Below, one piece after another: positions 25,243 to 33,337 of a DNA stretch of 64,000 bases (position 1 is its first letter; every line of letters begins with the position of its first letter). The stretch comes from Microbulbifer sp. MI-G (lineage in GTDB: Bacteria; Pseudomonadota; Gammaproteobacteria; Pseudomonadales; Cellvibrionaceae): assembly GCF_030440425.1 (NCBI RefSeq), contig NZ_CP098023.1, positions 1,477,501-1,541,500 of the forward strand, read 5' to 3'. The translations under genes and the position numbers were made by a program. The notes below the pieces were generated by a model. The model was not told the DNA's origin. It did not search any database and saw only the letters and a list, made by a program, of their open reading frames with translations.

Positions 25243-26790
25243 TCATAGCCCTCCCTGTGCGTAGTAACTCGCGCCACGGATATTCTCGTGAAGTGGCAGC
25301 TGGGACTGTACGGGTTTGAAGTCGGCATCCTGCTTATACAAGCCCGTCCGCAAGATAGACTTCACACTACTCAGCCGCATGGAAGCAATTGCCTGAGCCC
25401 GCTTGCAGGCCGCCTCGAACTCGGCGGGGTCATACTGGCGGGCCAGTGAACGCAAGGCTGAGCAGGCCTGGTTGGCGATAAAGGAGTTGCTCCGCTTACC
25501 CTCGTACTGTGCGCGGACAACCGCTTGAGTCGCAGGGCCAAAGCGTTTTGCCCAAGCCAGGTAGGATTCCAGCCCCTGATCTGAGCAAGCCAGATGCTGG
25601 GGAGCCATATGGCGCTTATCCACGGTAGCACCACCCTGCTCAAAGCTGCGCAGATGTGAAGCCACTCGCTTGTTGTCGTGGTACAAATCCACCACCTTAC
25701 TGGTCACCCGCGCCTCAACCCGCTCACCAACTAACTGAAATGGCACCGAGTAAAAGTGCTTCATAACTTTGATGTGGTAATCGTCACGCACCTTTTGCGG
25801 CGCAACCCATTGGGCATACTCAAAACGCTGCGCTGGTAGAGGACGAAGCGCAGGCTTATCGATTTCCTCAAAGCGTGACTGCCGGTTGCCGGGCAGGTCT
25901 TTAAATGGTCGGCTGTTGACTACCGGCAACAGCGTTTGAATTGCCTGATTGATTTCTTCCACACTGAAAAAGATACGTTCCCGCAAAGGGGCCAAAATCC
26001 AACGTGAAATGTGAAGCACGCCTTGTTCCGCTTTGGCCTTGTCCTGTGGCTTACGAACACGGGCAGGAAGGATGACAGTGCTATAATGGCAAGCCATCTC
26101 TTGATAGATGCGATTGAGCTCGAAGTTTTTACCTGGAGTGTTGACCCCGGACTTAAGATTATCGCAGACAATACTCTCCGGTACGCCGCCGATAAAATGG
26201 AGTGTTTGAACATGCCCTTCAATCCAATCCTCAACCTTTTGAGATTTTGAAGCCCAGACAAACGTGTAATTGCTGCATCCGAGCACAGCCACAAAAACCT
26301 GCGCCTTCATCACTTTGCCCGTTTTCTTATCCTTCCAGGGAACAGTGGTACCGGCGTAGTCAACAAATAGGATTTCGCCTGGGTAGTGCTGAATACGTTC
26401 GGTAACGCGAACCTTGTTACGATATTGCTGGTAGTAATGGTTGAACTGTGAATAGCTATAACCATCTGACTTATGCTCGCTTTTGTACTCCTCCCACAAC
26501 ACTTGGTTGGTCAAGTATTTATTGTGGAGCTTACGCTTCTCATAATCGGCAAAATCTGGCATTACCTTGTTTTGATCACGCTCTCTCACTACCATAAATT
26601 TCATTGCAAGCTCCGAGTCGCTTAGCTCCTTGAGCTGATCCCAGGTAACATCAACTTCATCCAACTGCTTGCGATAATAGAGAACCGTATTCGTCGCAAC
26701 ACCAAGAATCTCACCAAGCCGTGTTGCTGAAAAATCGGTCGTCAATGAGAGGCGCAACACCTCCCTAAATGTGTTGGTCGCTAATTTCAT
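25243..26790 (-). CDS. istA: IS21-family transposase IstA
   Basis: The 515-residue protein has an N-terminal helix-turn-helix, then the DDE catalytic core: Asp in ILFVDYAG, Asp in IVCDNLKSG, and Glu in KAKAEQGVLHISRW, each at the usual spacing. It should cut and join the ends of an IS21-like element. It is first in an operon of five genes that overlap or nearly overlap, which is larger than a plain IS21. I could not identify the terminal inverted repeats by eye, so the outer edges are open. Confidence 0.9.
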   Translation of the reverse strand: MKLATNTFREVLRLSLTTDFSATRLGEILGVATNTVLYYRKQLDEVDVTWDQLKELSDSELAMKFMVVRERDQNKVMPDFADYEKRKLHNKYLTNQVLWEEYKSEHKSDGYSYSQFNHYYQQYRNKVRVTERIQHYPGEILFVDYAGTTVPWKDKKTGKVMKAQVFVAVLGCSNYTFVWASKSQKVEDWIEGHVQTLHFIGGVPESIVCDNLKSGVNTPGKNFELNRIYQEMACHYSTVILPARVRKPQDKAKAEQGVLHISRWILAPLRERIFFSVEEINQAIQTLLPVVNSRPFKDLPGNRQSRFEEIDKPALRPLPAQRFEYAQWVAPQKVRDDYHIKVMKHFYSVPFQLVGERVEARVTSKVVDLYHDNKRVASHLRSFEQGGATVDKRHMAPQHLACSDQGLESYLAWAKRFGPATQAVVRAQYEGKRSNSFIANQACSALRSLARQYDPAEFEAACKRAQAIASMRLSSVKSILRTGLYKQDADFKPVQSQLPLHENIRGASYYAQGGL

Positions 26791-27054
26791 GTAGTTAGCC
26801 TCTTAAAAGCACCAGGCAAGGGGATACCTCAATGCCCGATGCACAGTGATAAATGGAGGCACAGCCGTACCTGTCACCGAGCCAAAGAAGGCTCAGAGGT
26901 TGTTGACAGGTAGAGGGAGGAAATGCATACTGAACGAGTGGGTCGTTTTACGACATGCATTTCAGAAAGAGCCTGGGTCCGTCAACCTGGGCTTTTTCGT
27001 TTCTGGCCTCAGTAAATTGTGATACCGCTTACGTAGTCTTCTACAGCATATTCA
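26791..27054. promoter_or_regulatory. Structured leader upstream of istA, with inverted repeats
   Basis: Three structures are packed here. CTGTCACCGAGCC (26871) with GGCTC (from 26890) and TGACAG (26904-26909) form nested arms. GAAATGCAT (26920-26928) and ATGCATTTC (26955-26963) are a 9-base inverted repeat. A terminator-like hairpin follows at 26970-26998. This could be the outer end of the element, a regulatory leader for istA, or a small RNA. Confidence 0.4.
26970..26998 (+). terminator. Terminator hairpin, possibly bidirectional
   Basis: AGCCTGGGT and ACCTGGGCT pair over nine positions, two of them wobbles, and are followed by TTTTT on the plus strand. No coding gene ends just before it on that strand, which is why a small RNA was considered. 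Confidence 0.5.
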
Positions 27055-27339
27055 TCACCTCCCATTAGTTGTATCGGTCAACGTAGTAAACCTCTGTCGC
27101 GCCAAGTAGCGTGCAATATCCTTGGCCAAAGCAAACTTGCCTCTTCTTTTTTCCATCTCGAAGAGCGGGACTGGTACTGTTTTACGGGTAACCGCTTGGC
27201 GGTAGGCATCTTTTGATCGGTATCCGAGCACTTTCTGTATCTCATCGCCAGTCAGCACTGGCCCATAGAGCTTTAACAAGTCTTCTTCCAGCAGTGTTTG
27301 CAACTGCTGCATATCCTCAGATATCTGATGTTCAGCCAT
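27055..27339 (-). CDS. Small DNA-binding-like (excisionase-like) protein
   Basis: The 94-residue protein has the pattern LYGPVLTGDEIQKVLGYRSKDAYRQAVTR, followed by VPVPLFEMEKRRGKFALAKDIARYL. I recall this as a family of short HTH proteins found beside integrative elements. It might act as an excisionase or regulator. It lies upstream of istA on the same strand, separated by the structured region. The function is inferred from the helix-turn-helix-like pattern only. Confidence 0.55.
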   Translation of the reverse strand: MAEHQISEDMQQLQTLLEEDLLKLYGPVLTGDEIQKVLGYRSKDAYRQAVTRKTVPVPLFEMEKRRGKFALAKDIARYLARQRFTTLTDTTNGR

Positions 27340-27558
27340 AGCGGGTATATCCCCTCAAAGTAGACAGAGCGCGACGCACAAGGCTACCCTATAAGGCAAA
27401 TATCTTGAGTGTGTTTTTTTAAGCACCGATCTCGCCCAAAACTCGGCAAAACAGAAAGAATAAAACCCATAGAATTCAAAAGGTTAGAAAATCGCTTAAT
27501 TTTCCTAGTCAGAAATTTACTGAAAATTCGTGCAAAAAAATTTAGGGATTTTTGCCTT

Positions 27559-28518
27559 ATGACTGCATCTGACGCGACAAGAATCGCCATCAACCTGTGG
27601 CTGGATATCATCCAATATCACCGTCAGGGCGACAGTCTGGGAGAGATCGAAAGGTGGCTGACGGATAAACGCTCGAAGAGCAATAGAGACTATTGGGAAC
27701 AGTACCCACGCCGCTGTTACCGGTTTCGGGCAGGAACTGAAAAACCCGGTAAGAAGTTCATTGACCGGGTAGAAAGCAAGGTACCTGGCACCAAACGAGT
27801 CATTCAACACCCATTATGGTGGGTGCTGGATAATCCAGAGCCAAATCTGGAATCAGTCCACCAACAAATGCGGGAACTGGAACCCAATGTGTACCGCCGC
27901 CTGTTCCAGAAGTCGCCTAAGCACGGACCTTCCCCAAGACGAACGCTCAGAACTCCCTTTCAAATCGGAAACATCGGCAGAATCAGTAACTTGGACGCTC
28001 TCGCAGGACTACTTTTGCTACTGCGAGAAACCGAGCTGAGCAATCAGCAAGGTTACAATCTCGAATGCCAAGAACAGATTTTAGAATTGCTGGAAAGACT
28101 CTCTTCGTTCAGCCCCTATAACGCGATCGCTGAACCGCTATCCGAGCTAATCATCGAAAGATTCCTCAAGCCTGACCCCGTAAGTAAGAACGCATCTCCC
28201 ACTAAAGCAGCAGACATTCAACGTAAGGCTTTTGAGAACGCGCTTACGATTAGGGCAGCGATGCAACAGGGGTACATATCAAGCAGCCCTCAAGATCAGC
28301 TGGACTTCCTGTATCGACTTCAGCTGGAAAGAAGTCGTTACAAACCACCAGATCCCCAGTTTGACTTATTCCCCATAAGATTGTGCAGTTACACCAGCGA
28401 GCCGTGCAGATCAAAACAGCACAGGCAGGTAGATTCTAACAGCAGAGCTGTGCAAGTTCGGCAGTATACGCAGTTGCGTGCACTGGACGGATTTGCACAC
28501 TGTACTGGCCACACCTGA
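27559..28518 (+). CDS. Unknown protein of the cargo block
   Basis: I chose the ATG at 27559 because the product then starts MTASDATRIAINLWLDII, which resembles hypothetical proteins linked with Pseudomonas-type mobile elements. The upstream extension to 27409 is low-complexity and basic. It would be a 319-residue soluble protein with N-terminal motifs SLGEIERWL and QHPLWWVL. The last 45 residues are of different character (Cys, Ser and Arg rich) and may be readthrough into a junction. It is divergent from the excisionase-like gene. Confidence 0.5.
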   Translation: MTASDATRIAINLWLDIIQYHRQGDSLGEIERWLTDKRSKSNRDYWEQYPRRCYRFRAGTEKPGKKFIDRVESKVPGTKRVIQHPLWWVLDNPEPNLESVHQQMRELEPNVYRRLFQKSPKHGPSPRRTLRTPFQIGNIGRISNLDALAGLLLLLRETELSNQQGYNLECQEQILELLERLSSFSPYNAIAEPLSELIIERFLKPDPVSKNASPTKAADIQRKAFENALTIRAAMQQGYISSSPQDQLDFLYRLQLERSRYKPPDPQFDLFPIRLCSYTSEPCRSKQHRQVDSNSRAVQVRQYTQLRALDGFAHCTGHT

Positions 28519-28619
28519 ACGGGTGTGCTGGTTTGATCTGAACAGCCCGCCGGCACACTTGCACAAAAAAAGCCCTGGACGCTGCCAAGACTTGTTGATT
28601 TCAATAGATTAAGTGGCTA

Positions 28620-29261
28620 CTAGTTTTTAGACGCACGAGCAGAAAGGGGGCTAAACACATAATAGTTATGGTCTACACCTGATGGGTAAGCTATCTGTTG
28701 ATAAACCAGAAAGCCTTGGTTATTCATGGCTCTAATTGAAATAAGGGTCTTGTAATTAAACCACGTACCATCCCCACCGCCCTTGAATTCGCCTACCTTA
28801 AATTTCATTTCTCCACTTTTGCAAGAAAAATCTTCATCATATACAAAAGAATCAATGAAGATTAGAGGCTTAGTTAAATGCTTTACGATCAATTCGAAAG
28901 AGCCATTTTTACTTTGAATGATCTTTAGTACACCAACATCGGGATCAGAATCACGAACCACCGTAAATTGCTTACTTTCTTTTTTACCCAAGCCAAATAT
29001 CGAAACATAGTCATAATCATCTACTGAGATCTCTTGGATGATACCTGTCTCTTCAGCAACCTCATAGCCAACCGCCGATATAGAATAACTCCCTGCAATC
29101 GAAGGACACTGCTCTTGGTTTTCGCTTTTAATCACATCTCCATCAAATAAATTTGGAAGTGCTGGTGGCGGCACCAAGTCTGGTGTAACCATCATTCCAC
29201 AACCTATTAAAAGATAGCTAAGCTGAAGAAGAAATAAGCGTCTCATGAGTATTAACATCAA
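28620..29261 (-). CDS. Lipoprotein, candidate immunity for the PGSFLDYM toxin
   Basis: The 213-residue product has a lipoprotein signal with lipobox LLIGC at about residue 21. An internal ATG at residue 6 would also work. It would be exported and anchored in a membrane. It overlaps the stop of the rhs fragment by four bases (ATGA), the classic toxin-immunity arrangement. A periplasmic immunity protein suggests that the toxin acts in the envelope or enters through it. No family is recognised. Confidence 0.65.
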   Translation of the reverse strand: MMLILMRRLFLLQLSYLLIGCGMMVTPDLVPPPALPNLFDGDVIKSENQEQCPSIAGSYSISAVGYEVAEETGIIQEISVDDYDYVSIFGLGKKESKQFTVVRDSDPDVGVLKIIQSKNGSFELIVKHLTKPLIFIDSFVYDEDFSCKSGEMKFKVGEFKGGGDGTWFNYKTLISIRAMNNQGFLVYQQIAYPSGVDHNYYVFSPLSARASKN

Positions 29262-30685
29262 TCGTCCCTCAGCTCACTATAGAAAGTGGATCGCATATAA
29301 TCTGGGATAAGGCTAGGCGCGACAATTGGTGTTGCTATTGCAACATTTGCCGCGTTAATACCCTCTCCAAGCCAATATGAGAATCCATCTCTGCCGATGG
29401 CGGTGCCATTAGGATTATAGTGGTACCAGTGATTGAGTGAATCATGCGTTCCAGCAAACCCTTCAACCATATAGTCCAAGAAGCTTCCAGGAGAATAAGA
29501 AAGTTTATCACTAAAGATAATTCCTTGGCCGCCCTGATGACCACCGAGTGGGCTTACTTTCAAACCTGGATGGGCGTAGTACTTAGCAAGCGCTTTCTCA
29601 GCATTTCCTGTTCTTTGATAAATATCGGCTGCACCTGACTCCTTCCAATACTTATCAACAATTCTTCCTCCACCAACTTTCCCTTTTATACCTCTAAACC
29701 CTGGACTATCACCAACTTGTCCAGGAGTGCCCTTAGAGTGTTTTAACTGATATTCCCGAAGCTTCACATTCGTATATGTCGCCAATGACACTGCTAGACC
29801 AAACTTAAGCCCATCCTTGAACTCACCTCCATTTATTTCTGCACCGATCCCCATGCCTACCCCATCAGCAGCTACCCGGGTCATGTTATAAGTGTCTCTG
29901 AAATGGCCTGCTATACCGCCTGTGATCGCTCCGGCAAATGCTCCCCTGAAACCTGCTTTTAACGCATCAGACCCACTTGCACCACTGAACGCTGCCGCAG
30001 AAACACCGGCGGCAAACCCAGCCGCAGCGCCACCAACAATTCCTGAAACAGTCGAAGCACCAGCCAAACCATAAGAAAGCATAAATGATGAGGATTCCAT
30101 CAGTGTTCCCATAGCCCAGGCAGATGCTGTATTAAACGTGAAATACGATATAGCAATGACGGCCACTACTTTAAATATATCCTTTAATTTAAAGTAACCT
30201 GTTGGATCGATATATTTAAGAGGATTGTTGTGAACGTAGCTATATCGATTGTAACCCTGTGTGTTTGTCACACCATCGATAAACGGATCAGCCTGCAAGA
30301 ACCGCCCAAGCCTCGGATCATAAATCCGCCCGTTCATATGAATCAGGCCGGTTCTGTCCAGATGCTCGTGGTTGGTAAAGCCACGCCTGGTACTCAATCC
30401 CTGGCTGGCCAATAAATCCGTGAGGGATTGGGCTCCCAGGGTACCACTCCAGTCGGGTTCCCGGCGTGCGCCGAAGGGGTCATAGGCAAAACTGCCGGTT
30501 GCGCCGGTTAACAGATTGCCATCCGCATCGGTGATTTTTTCCACAGAACCCAGGTGGTCCCGGTGCAGGTATTCCAGGGTGGCCAGGGGCAGGCCGGTGT
30601 GCTCCGTGGCGCTGATATGCAGCACACTGCTGTCGATAGTGGCTTTCTGGATACGCCGGTAATCCGGATCATCCCCGGGCAGCAA
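29258..30685 (-). CDS. Displaced Rhs 3' fragment with toxin tip (mosaic core)
   Basis: The DNA from about 30742 copies the full-length rhs, but one T of a six-T run is missing at about 30713. The frame is therefore broken there and a shorter product starts at MLPGDDPDYRR. The core is mosaic: it matches the main rhs up to GRIYDP, then switches to a different core (RLGRFLQADPFIDGVTNTQG). The tip is unusually long, with a Gly/Ala-rich region and a C-terminal domain with PGSFLDYMVEGFAGTHDSLN. I recall that motif from other polymorphic toxins whose activity is unknown. It does not use the AQK junction. A lipoprotein immunity gene overlaps its end. Confidence 0.72.
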   Translation of the reverse strand: MLPGDDPDYRRIQKATIDSSVLHISATEHTGLPLATLEYLHRDHLGSVEKITDADGNLLTGATGSFAYDPFGARREPDWSGTLGAQSLTDLLASQGLSTRRGFTNHEHLDRTGLIHMNGRIYDPRLGRFLQADPFIDGVTNTQGYNRYSYVHNNPLKYIDPTGYFKLKDIFKVVAVIAISYFTFNTASAWAMGTLMESSSFMLSYGLAGASTVSGIVGGAAAGFAAGVSAAAFSGASGSDALKAGFRGAFAGAITGGIAGHFRDTYNMTRVAADGVGMGIGAEINGGEFKDGLKFGLAVSLATYTNVKLREYQLKHSKGTPGQVGDSPGFRGIKGKVGGGRIVDKYWKESGAADIYQRTGNAEKALAKYYAHPGLKVSPLGGHQGGQGIIFSDKLSYSPGSFLDYMVEGFAGTHDSLNHWYHYNPNGTAIGRDGFSYWLGEGINAANVAIATPIVAPSLIPDYMRSTFYSELRDD

Positions 30686-30773
30686 GTCCTCATAGTCTTC
30701 GAGGATAAAGGTTTTTCAGTCACCAGCTGTTGCCGGCTTGGGTCCCACCAGCTGCTTAGCGGTTGCCAAGGAT

Positions 30774-31001
30774 ATGTCAGGCCAGCGTCTGCGCAATAGT
30801 AAAATTTGTCAGGAGCGCTACATTAAAGTCCAGGAGGCCTTCTATGAGTACCGCCTCAAGAAAGAGTCACCCTATGCTGCCAGCCGTTCCGTGCCATGGA
30901 TCACGATCAGGGGCCACCGGCTTGAACGGACCGGTTTTGTGGTGGATTTGTCGAGCAAGGTCAGGGTGATGGAGGGGTGTTTGGTATTGACTGCTGAATA
31001 A
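30774..31001 (+). CDS. SymE-like toxin, copy 3 (best preserved)
   Basis: ATG at 30774, with AAGG just before, gives 75 residues. The C-terminal half carries the SymE family signature: VPWITIRGHRLERTGFVV, then VRVMEGCLVLTAE. SymE of E. coli is an SOS-induced toxin with an AbrB-like fold that affects RNA or nucleoid structure and is controlled by an antisense RNA. SymE-like genes are often found at rhs loci. This copy lies antisense to the broken 5' end of the rhs fragment at 29258-30685, and a terminator follows. I saw no clear LexA box. Confidence 0.72.
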   Translation: MSGQRLRNSKICQERYIKVQEAFYEYRLKKESPYAASRSVPWITIRGHRLERTGFVVDLSSKVRVMEGCLVLTAE

Positions 31002-31015
31002 GTATGCCAAAAACA

Positions 31016-31048
31016 AGCCCTGGCAAGTTTTCTTGCTGGGGCTTTTAT
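31016..31048 (+). terminator. Rho-independent terminator after symE copy 3
   Basis: AGCCCTGGCAAG and CTTGCTGGGGCT form a 12-base stem, with two wobbles, around a TTTT loop, followed by TTTAT. It is a strong intrinsic terminator placed 15 bases after the symE stop. Confidence 0.75.
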
Positions 31049-31071
31049 TGGTCAAGTATCCAGAAATAGCT

Positions 31072-31195
31072 TTATGATAGTTGAAACATGGAATGAGGCA
31101 AAAATTTCAGAGTCAGGATGTCACCAACTAACTTTCGAATGATAAATGGTTGATATCGCTCAAATAGCTTTTTCCACATCAGAAAAATCTGTATA
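31072..31195 (-). pseudogene. Remnant of the 8255-8629 immunity gene
   Basis: About 124 bases match the last third of the immunity gene at 8255-8629, including the stop codon, with few changes. A one-base insertion (AAAGCTAT versus AAAGCTT) breaks the frame. The match ends abruptly at GTATA. Together with symE and the terminator it forms a duplicated block of about 360 bases. Confidence 0.75.
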
Positions 31196-31289
31196 CAGAT
31201 TCCGCTGAGGACCCAAAAATAAAGCCCCCGTGGCAGTGAGGCTTCATCTTGAGGCGGGATATCGTGTCAGTACTTTGCTCTAACCAAAA

Positions 31290-31478
31290 TCATTTCTTAA
31301 CTTCTTTTTTTATTTGAGATTTATAAAACAATAATCCAATGAAAGCGCCTAGTGAGGCTCCACAGGCAGCCCAAATAATTTTTTCGTACCCTCCGCCTCC
31401 CTTATCACCAACCAACAATCCTACCACACCAAAAAATATCGACCAAAATATAATCTTTCGCTTATAGGATTTATTCAC
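31290..31478 (-). CDS. Small membrane protein, candidate immunity for the ERTSQEII tip
   Basis: The 62-residue protein has two hydrophobic segments separated by a Gly-rich turn (GDKGGGGYEK) and a Lys-rich tail. Its ATG lies eight bases inside the tip reading frame, so translation is coupled. This is typical of tiny membrane immunity proteins. The family is not recognised. Confidence 0.55.
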   Translation of the reverse strand: MNKSYKRKIIFWSIFFGVVGLLVGDKGGGGYEKIIWAACGASLGAFIGLLFYKSQIKKEVKK

Positions 31479-31875
31479 CTCTTATTTCCGTTGTATTTGC
31501 CCAGGGATCTAACTTAAAGTTCATCGAAGGATCCAAATCTGGGGTAAGAATAAGGTATTGGTGCGGTGTGATATGCTCCCACGTCCCCCACTCATAAATA
31601 AGGTTTTTGGTCCAAGATGTTTCTAGAGAATTATTAAACTCAGGAGTATAGAGGGCGTCAAATAAATATAAAGCTTGTTCTCCACACCCTAGATAGTTCG
31701 GGCAAATCGTACTACTTAGTGGGTTGTTTATTCTGCCTGAGTTATTACCCTGATAGGGAGAGCCTGGATATCTCAAACCTTTTTCATTCATCTCTTTGAT
31801 AATTTCATCAAATTTATTTTGGATTTTGTTCACGTCTGAAGAAATAATTTCCTGGCTGGTTCGTTCCTTTTGTGC
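31471..31875 (-). pseudogene. Orphan Rhs tip with papain-like residues
   Basis: Starting at Ala-Gln-Lys in GCACAAAAGG, the frame gives 134 residues, without a core or start codon. Its second half has NYLGCGEQALYLFDAL, then HITPHQYLILTP and LDPWAN. The order Cys, His, Asp with these surroundings recalls papain-like cysteine peptidases or deamidases used as bacterial toxins. This is an inference from motif shape only. A membrane protein gene overlaps the end. Confidence 0.6.
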
Positions 31876-31884
31876 ATTAAAACA

Positions 31885-31909
31885 AGTAGCCCCGCAAAGC
31901 GGGGCTACT
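31885..31909 (-). terminator. Perfect hairpin after the immunity gene at 31947
   Basis: AGTAGCCCCGC and GCGGGGCTACT form an 11-base perfect stem with a three-base loop. On the minus strand it is followed by TTGTTTTAATG, then the GCACAAAAG junction of the next tip. It isolates one toxin-immunity pair from the next. Confidence 0.7.
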
Positions 31910-31946
31910 ATCGTCCATGTCCTGATTATTGCCCTAACTCTATTTG

Positions 31947-32408
31947 TTAGGACAAACCTCTAAGATCATAAAACCACAAAGCTAGGGGCTGCCCATTAAA
32001 AATGGTAAGAACCAACCCCGGAGAAATGCAAACTGACTGACCTTCAGCATCAGGGTTGCCAATACACAACACCTTATTCTTTTTATCGACTGATATCGTC
32101 CAACGTTGCTTTTCATCATATCGATGATAAACCCCATCAGTAAAACCACCATCAACAGAAACAATAACTTTGCTAAAAGAATGCTCAGGAACTTTTAATA
32201 TTCGGCTTTTCCACAATGAAGAAGGGCACAGACCACTTGCATACAACAAACAACCATTTGCATCTACTTCAACTGATATATCGCCAAATAGAATTCCTCC
32301 ACAAGTGGCCGTTTTGCTGCCTTCATAATTTATCGAGAATTCATCCGCTACGTATTCATACTTTGGTTTTTCGTCAGAAAAAAAAGTACCGCCAATACTA
32401 AATTCCAT
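31947..32408 (-). CDS. Candidate immunity protein for the GGRYARR tip
   Basis: The 153-residue soluble protein is rich in beta-strand-like sequence and contains several cysteines (ATCGGILFG, GLCPSSLW, SVCISPG). It starts two bases after the stop of the tip at 32411 and is followed by a strong terminator. It has no signal peptide, so it probably neutralises a cytoplasm-acting toxin. No family is recognised. Confidence 0.62.
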   Translation of the reverse strand: MEFSIGGTFFSDEKPKYEYVADEFSINYEGSKTATCGGILFGDISVEVDANGCLLYASGLCPSSLWKSRILKVPEHSFSKVIVSVDGGFTDGVYHRYDEKQRWTISVDKKNKVLCIGNPDAEGQSVCISPGLVLTIFNGQPLALWFYDLRGLS

Positions 32409-32410
32409 TG

Positions 32411-32860
32411 CTACTTACTCGACGTAAACAAGAAGTGAAAAATTTGTTTAGTTTCAGGATTAACCACTAACTCCCAGTTACCTGCCGAACCTCTAAATCC
32501 ACCAGCAACATCATATCGAACGGCTCCGGCCAAACCTTGAGGGTCAGGCACAAACTTGCCTGTTGCCATAATTTCATTAATTAAGTTTGGAGAGTTCATA
32601 TAAGACCGAGAAGCTAAATGACCAGCAGCGGTTTTAGTATAGGTAAATCCACCAACGGTAAGAGCTTCAGTAGCTTTGCCAAAACCGAAGGCACCTTTTA
32701 ACCATGATCCAGCTCTAGCAAACCAACCAACTTTAGTAATGGGAACAGGAGCAGTCACTACCCCCACCCAGACACCTGCGGCATCTCTTACTGATTCTTG
32801 CTTCTCCGTAGATAAATTATTGAAATGACACCGCCTTGCGTAGCGACCGCCCTTTTGTGC
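32411..32860 (-). pseudogene. Orphan Rhs tip, possible BECR-fold RNase
   Basis: The frame begins with Ala-Gln-Lys at the GCACAAAAG motif and runs 149 residues with no core upstream; a TAA stop lies two codons before it. The end of the tip has YTKTAAGHLASRSYMNS, then MATGKFVPDPQG, then NWELVVNPETKQIFHFLF. This resembles toxin tips that I associate with the BECR/EndoU-like RNase folds, with a His early and a strand-rich ending. The soluble immunity gene that follows fits a cytoplasmic RNase target. The class assignment is tentative. Confidence 0.6.
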
Positions 32861-32890
32861 ATATTAGATAGTACCGACTATAAACGCGAC

Positions 32891-33337
32891 TCAGTGCTTA
32901 ATACAAATATTTTTATTTTTTTCCAATATCTGGATGTAGCTAGTATAACTAACAAACCCCAGTGATGGTTTTGCGCTTTCCTTTGGAAAATAAATAAAGT
33001 CAATTTTTATTTTCCCTAGAGCGTTTTTGTGCAAATTCATCTGATAAGAAGAAAACTCATTCACTCTCGAATCTTCTAAGTAGATGGGATACCTTAACAT
33101 CTGTATATCAGAATCAACATATGAAGCATATACAGCAAGGAGGGTTGCGTAAGACATTTTTTTTTCACGAATTTCGAAGCTAACTTCATACTCATTTTTA
33201 TTTTTTTCTAATATGCTTAGCTTTACACCAATATCTTCAAGTTTCACGCAAGCCATTTCGCTCGACTGAGCGCTATGACAAAAAAAAATAAAAAATAAAA
33301 TAAAACTATAAAGAATACTCCCCATAACACCAGTCAT
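32891..33337 (-). CDS. Exported candidate immunity protein of the main Rhs
   Basis: The 148-residue product has a signal peptide (SFILFFIFFCHSAQSSE) and a periplasmic mature part rich in Lys, Glu and Tyr. Its ATG overlaps the stop of the full-length rhs (TAATG), so it is coupled to the current tip. Export suggests that the toxin is met in the periplasm, in line with the Sec-exported Rhs. I do not recognise the family. Confidence 0.65.
   Translation of the reverse strand: MTGVMGSILYSFILFFIFFCHSAQSSEMACVKLEDIGVKLSILEKNKNEYEVSFEIREKKMSYATLLAVYASYVDSDIQMLRYPIYLEDSRVNEFSSYQMNLHKNALGKIKIDFIYFPKESAKPSLGFVSYTSYIQILEKNKNICIKH

Noticed and set aside
33020..33045. TTTTTGTGCAAA in the immunity gene of the main rhs
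   Set aside because: It encodes NLHKNA in the middle of a gene, in a different frame and without any tip after it.
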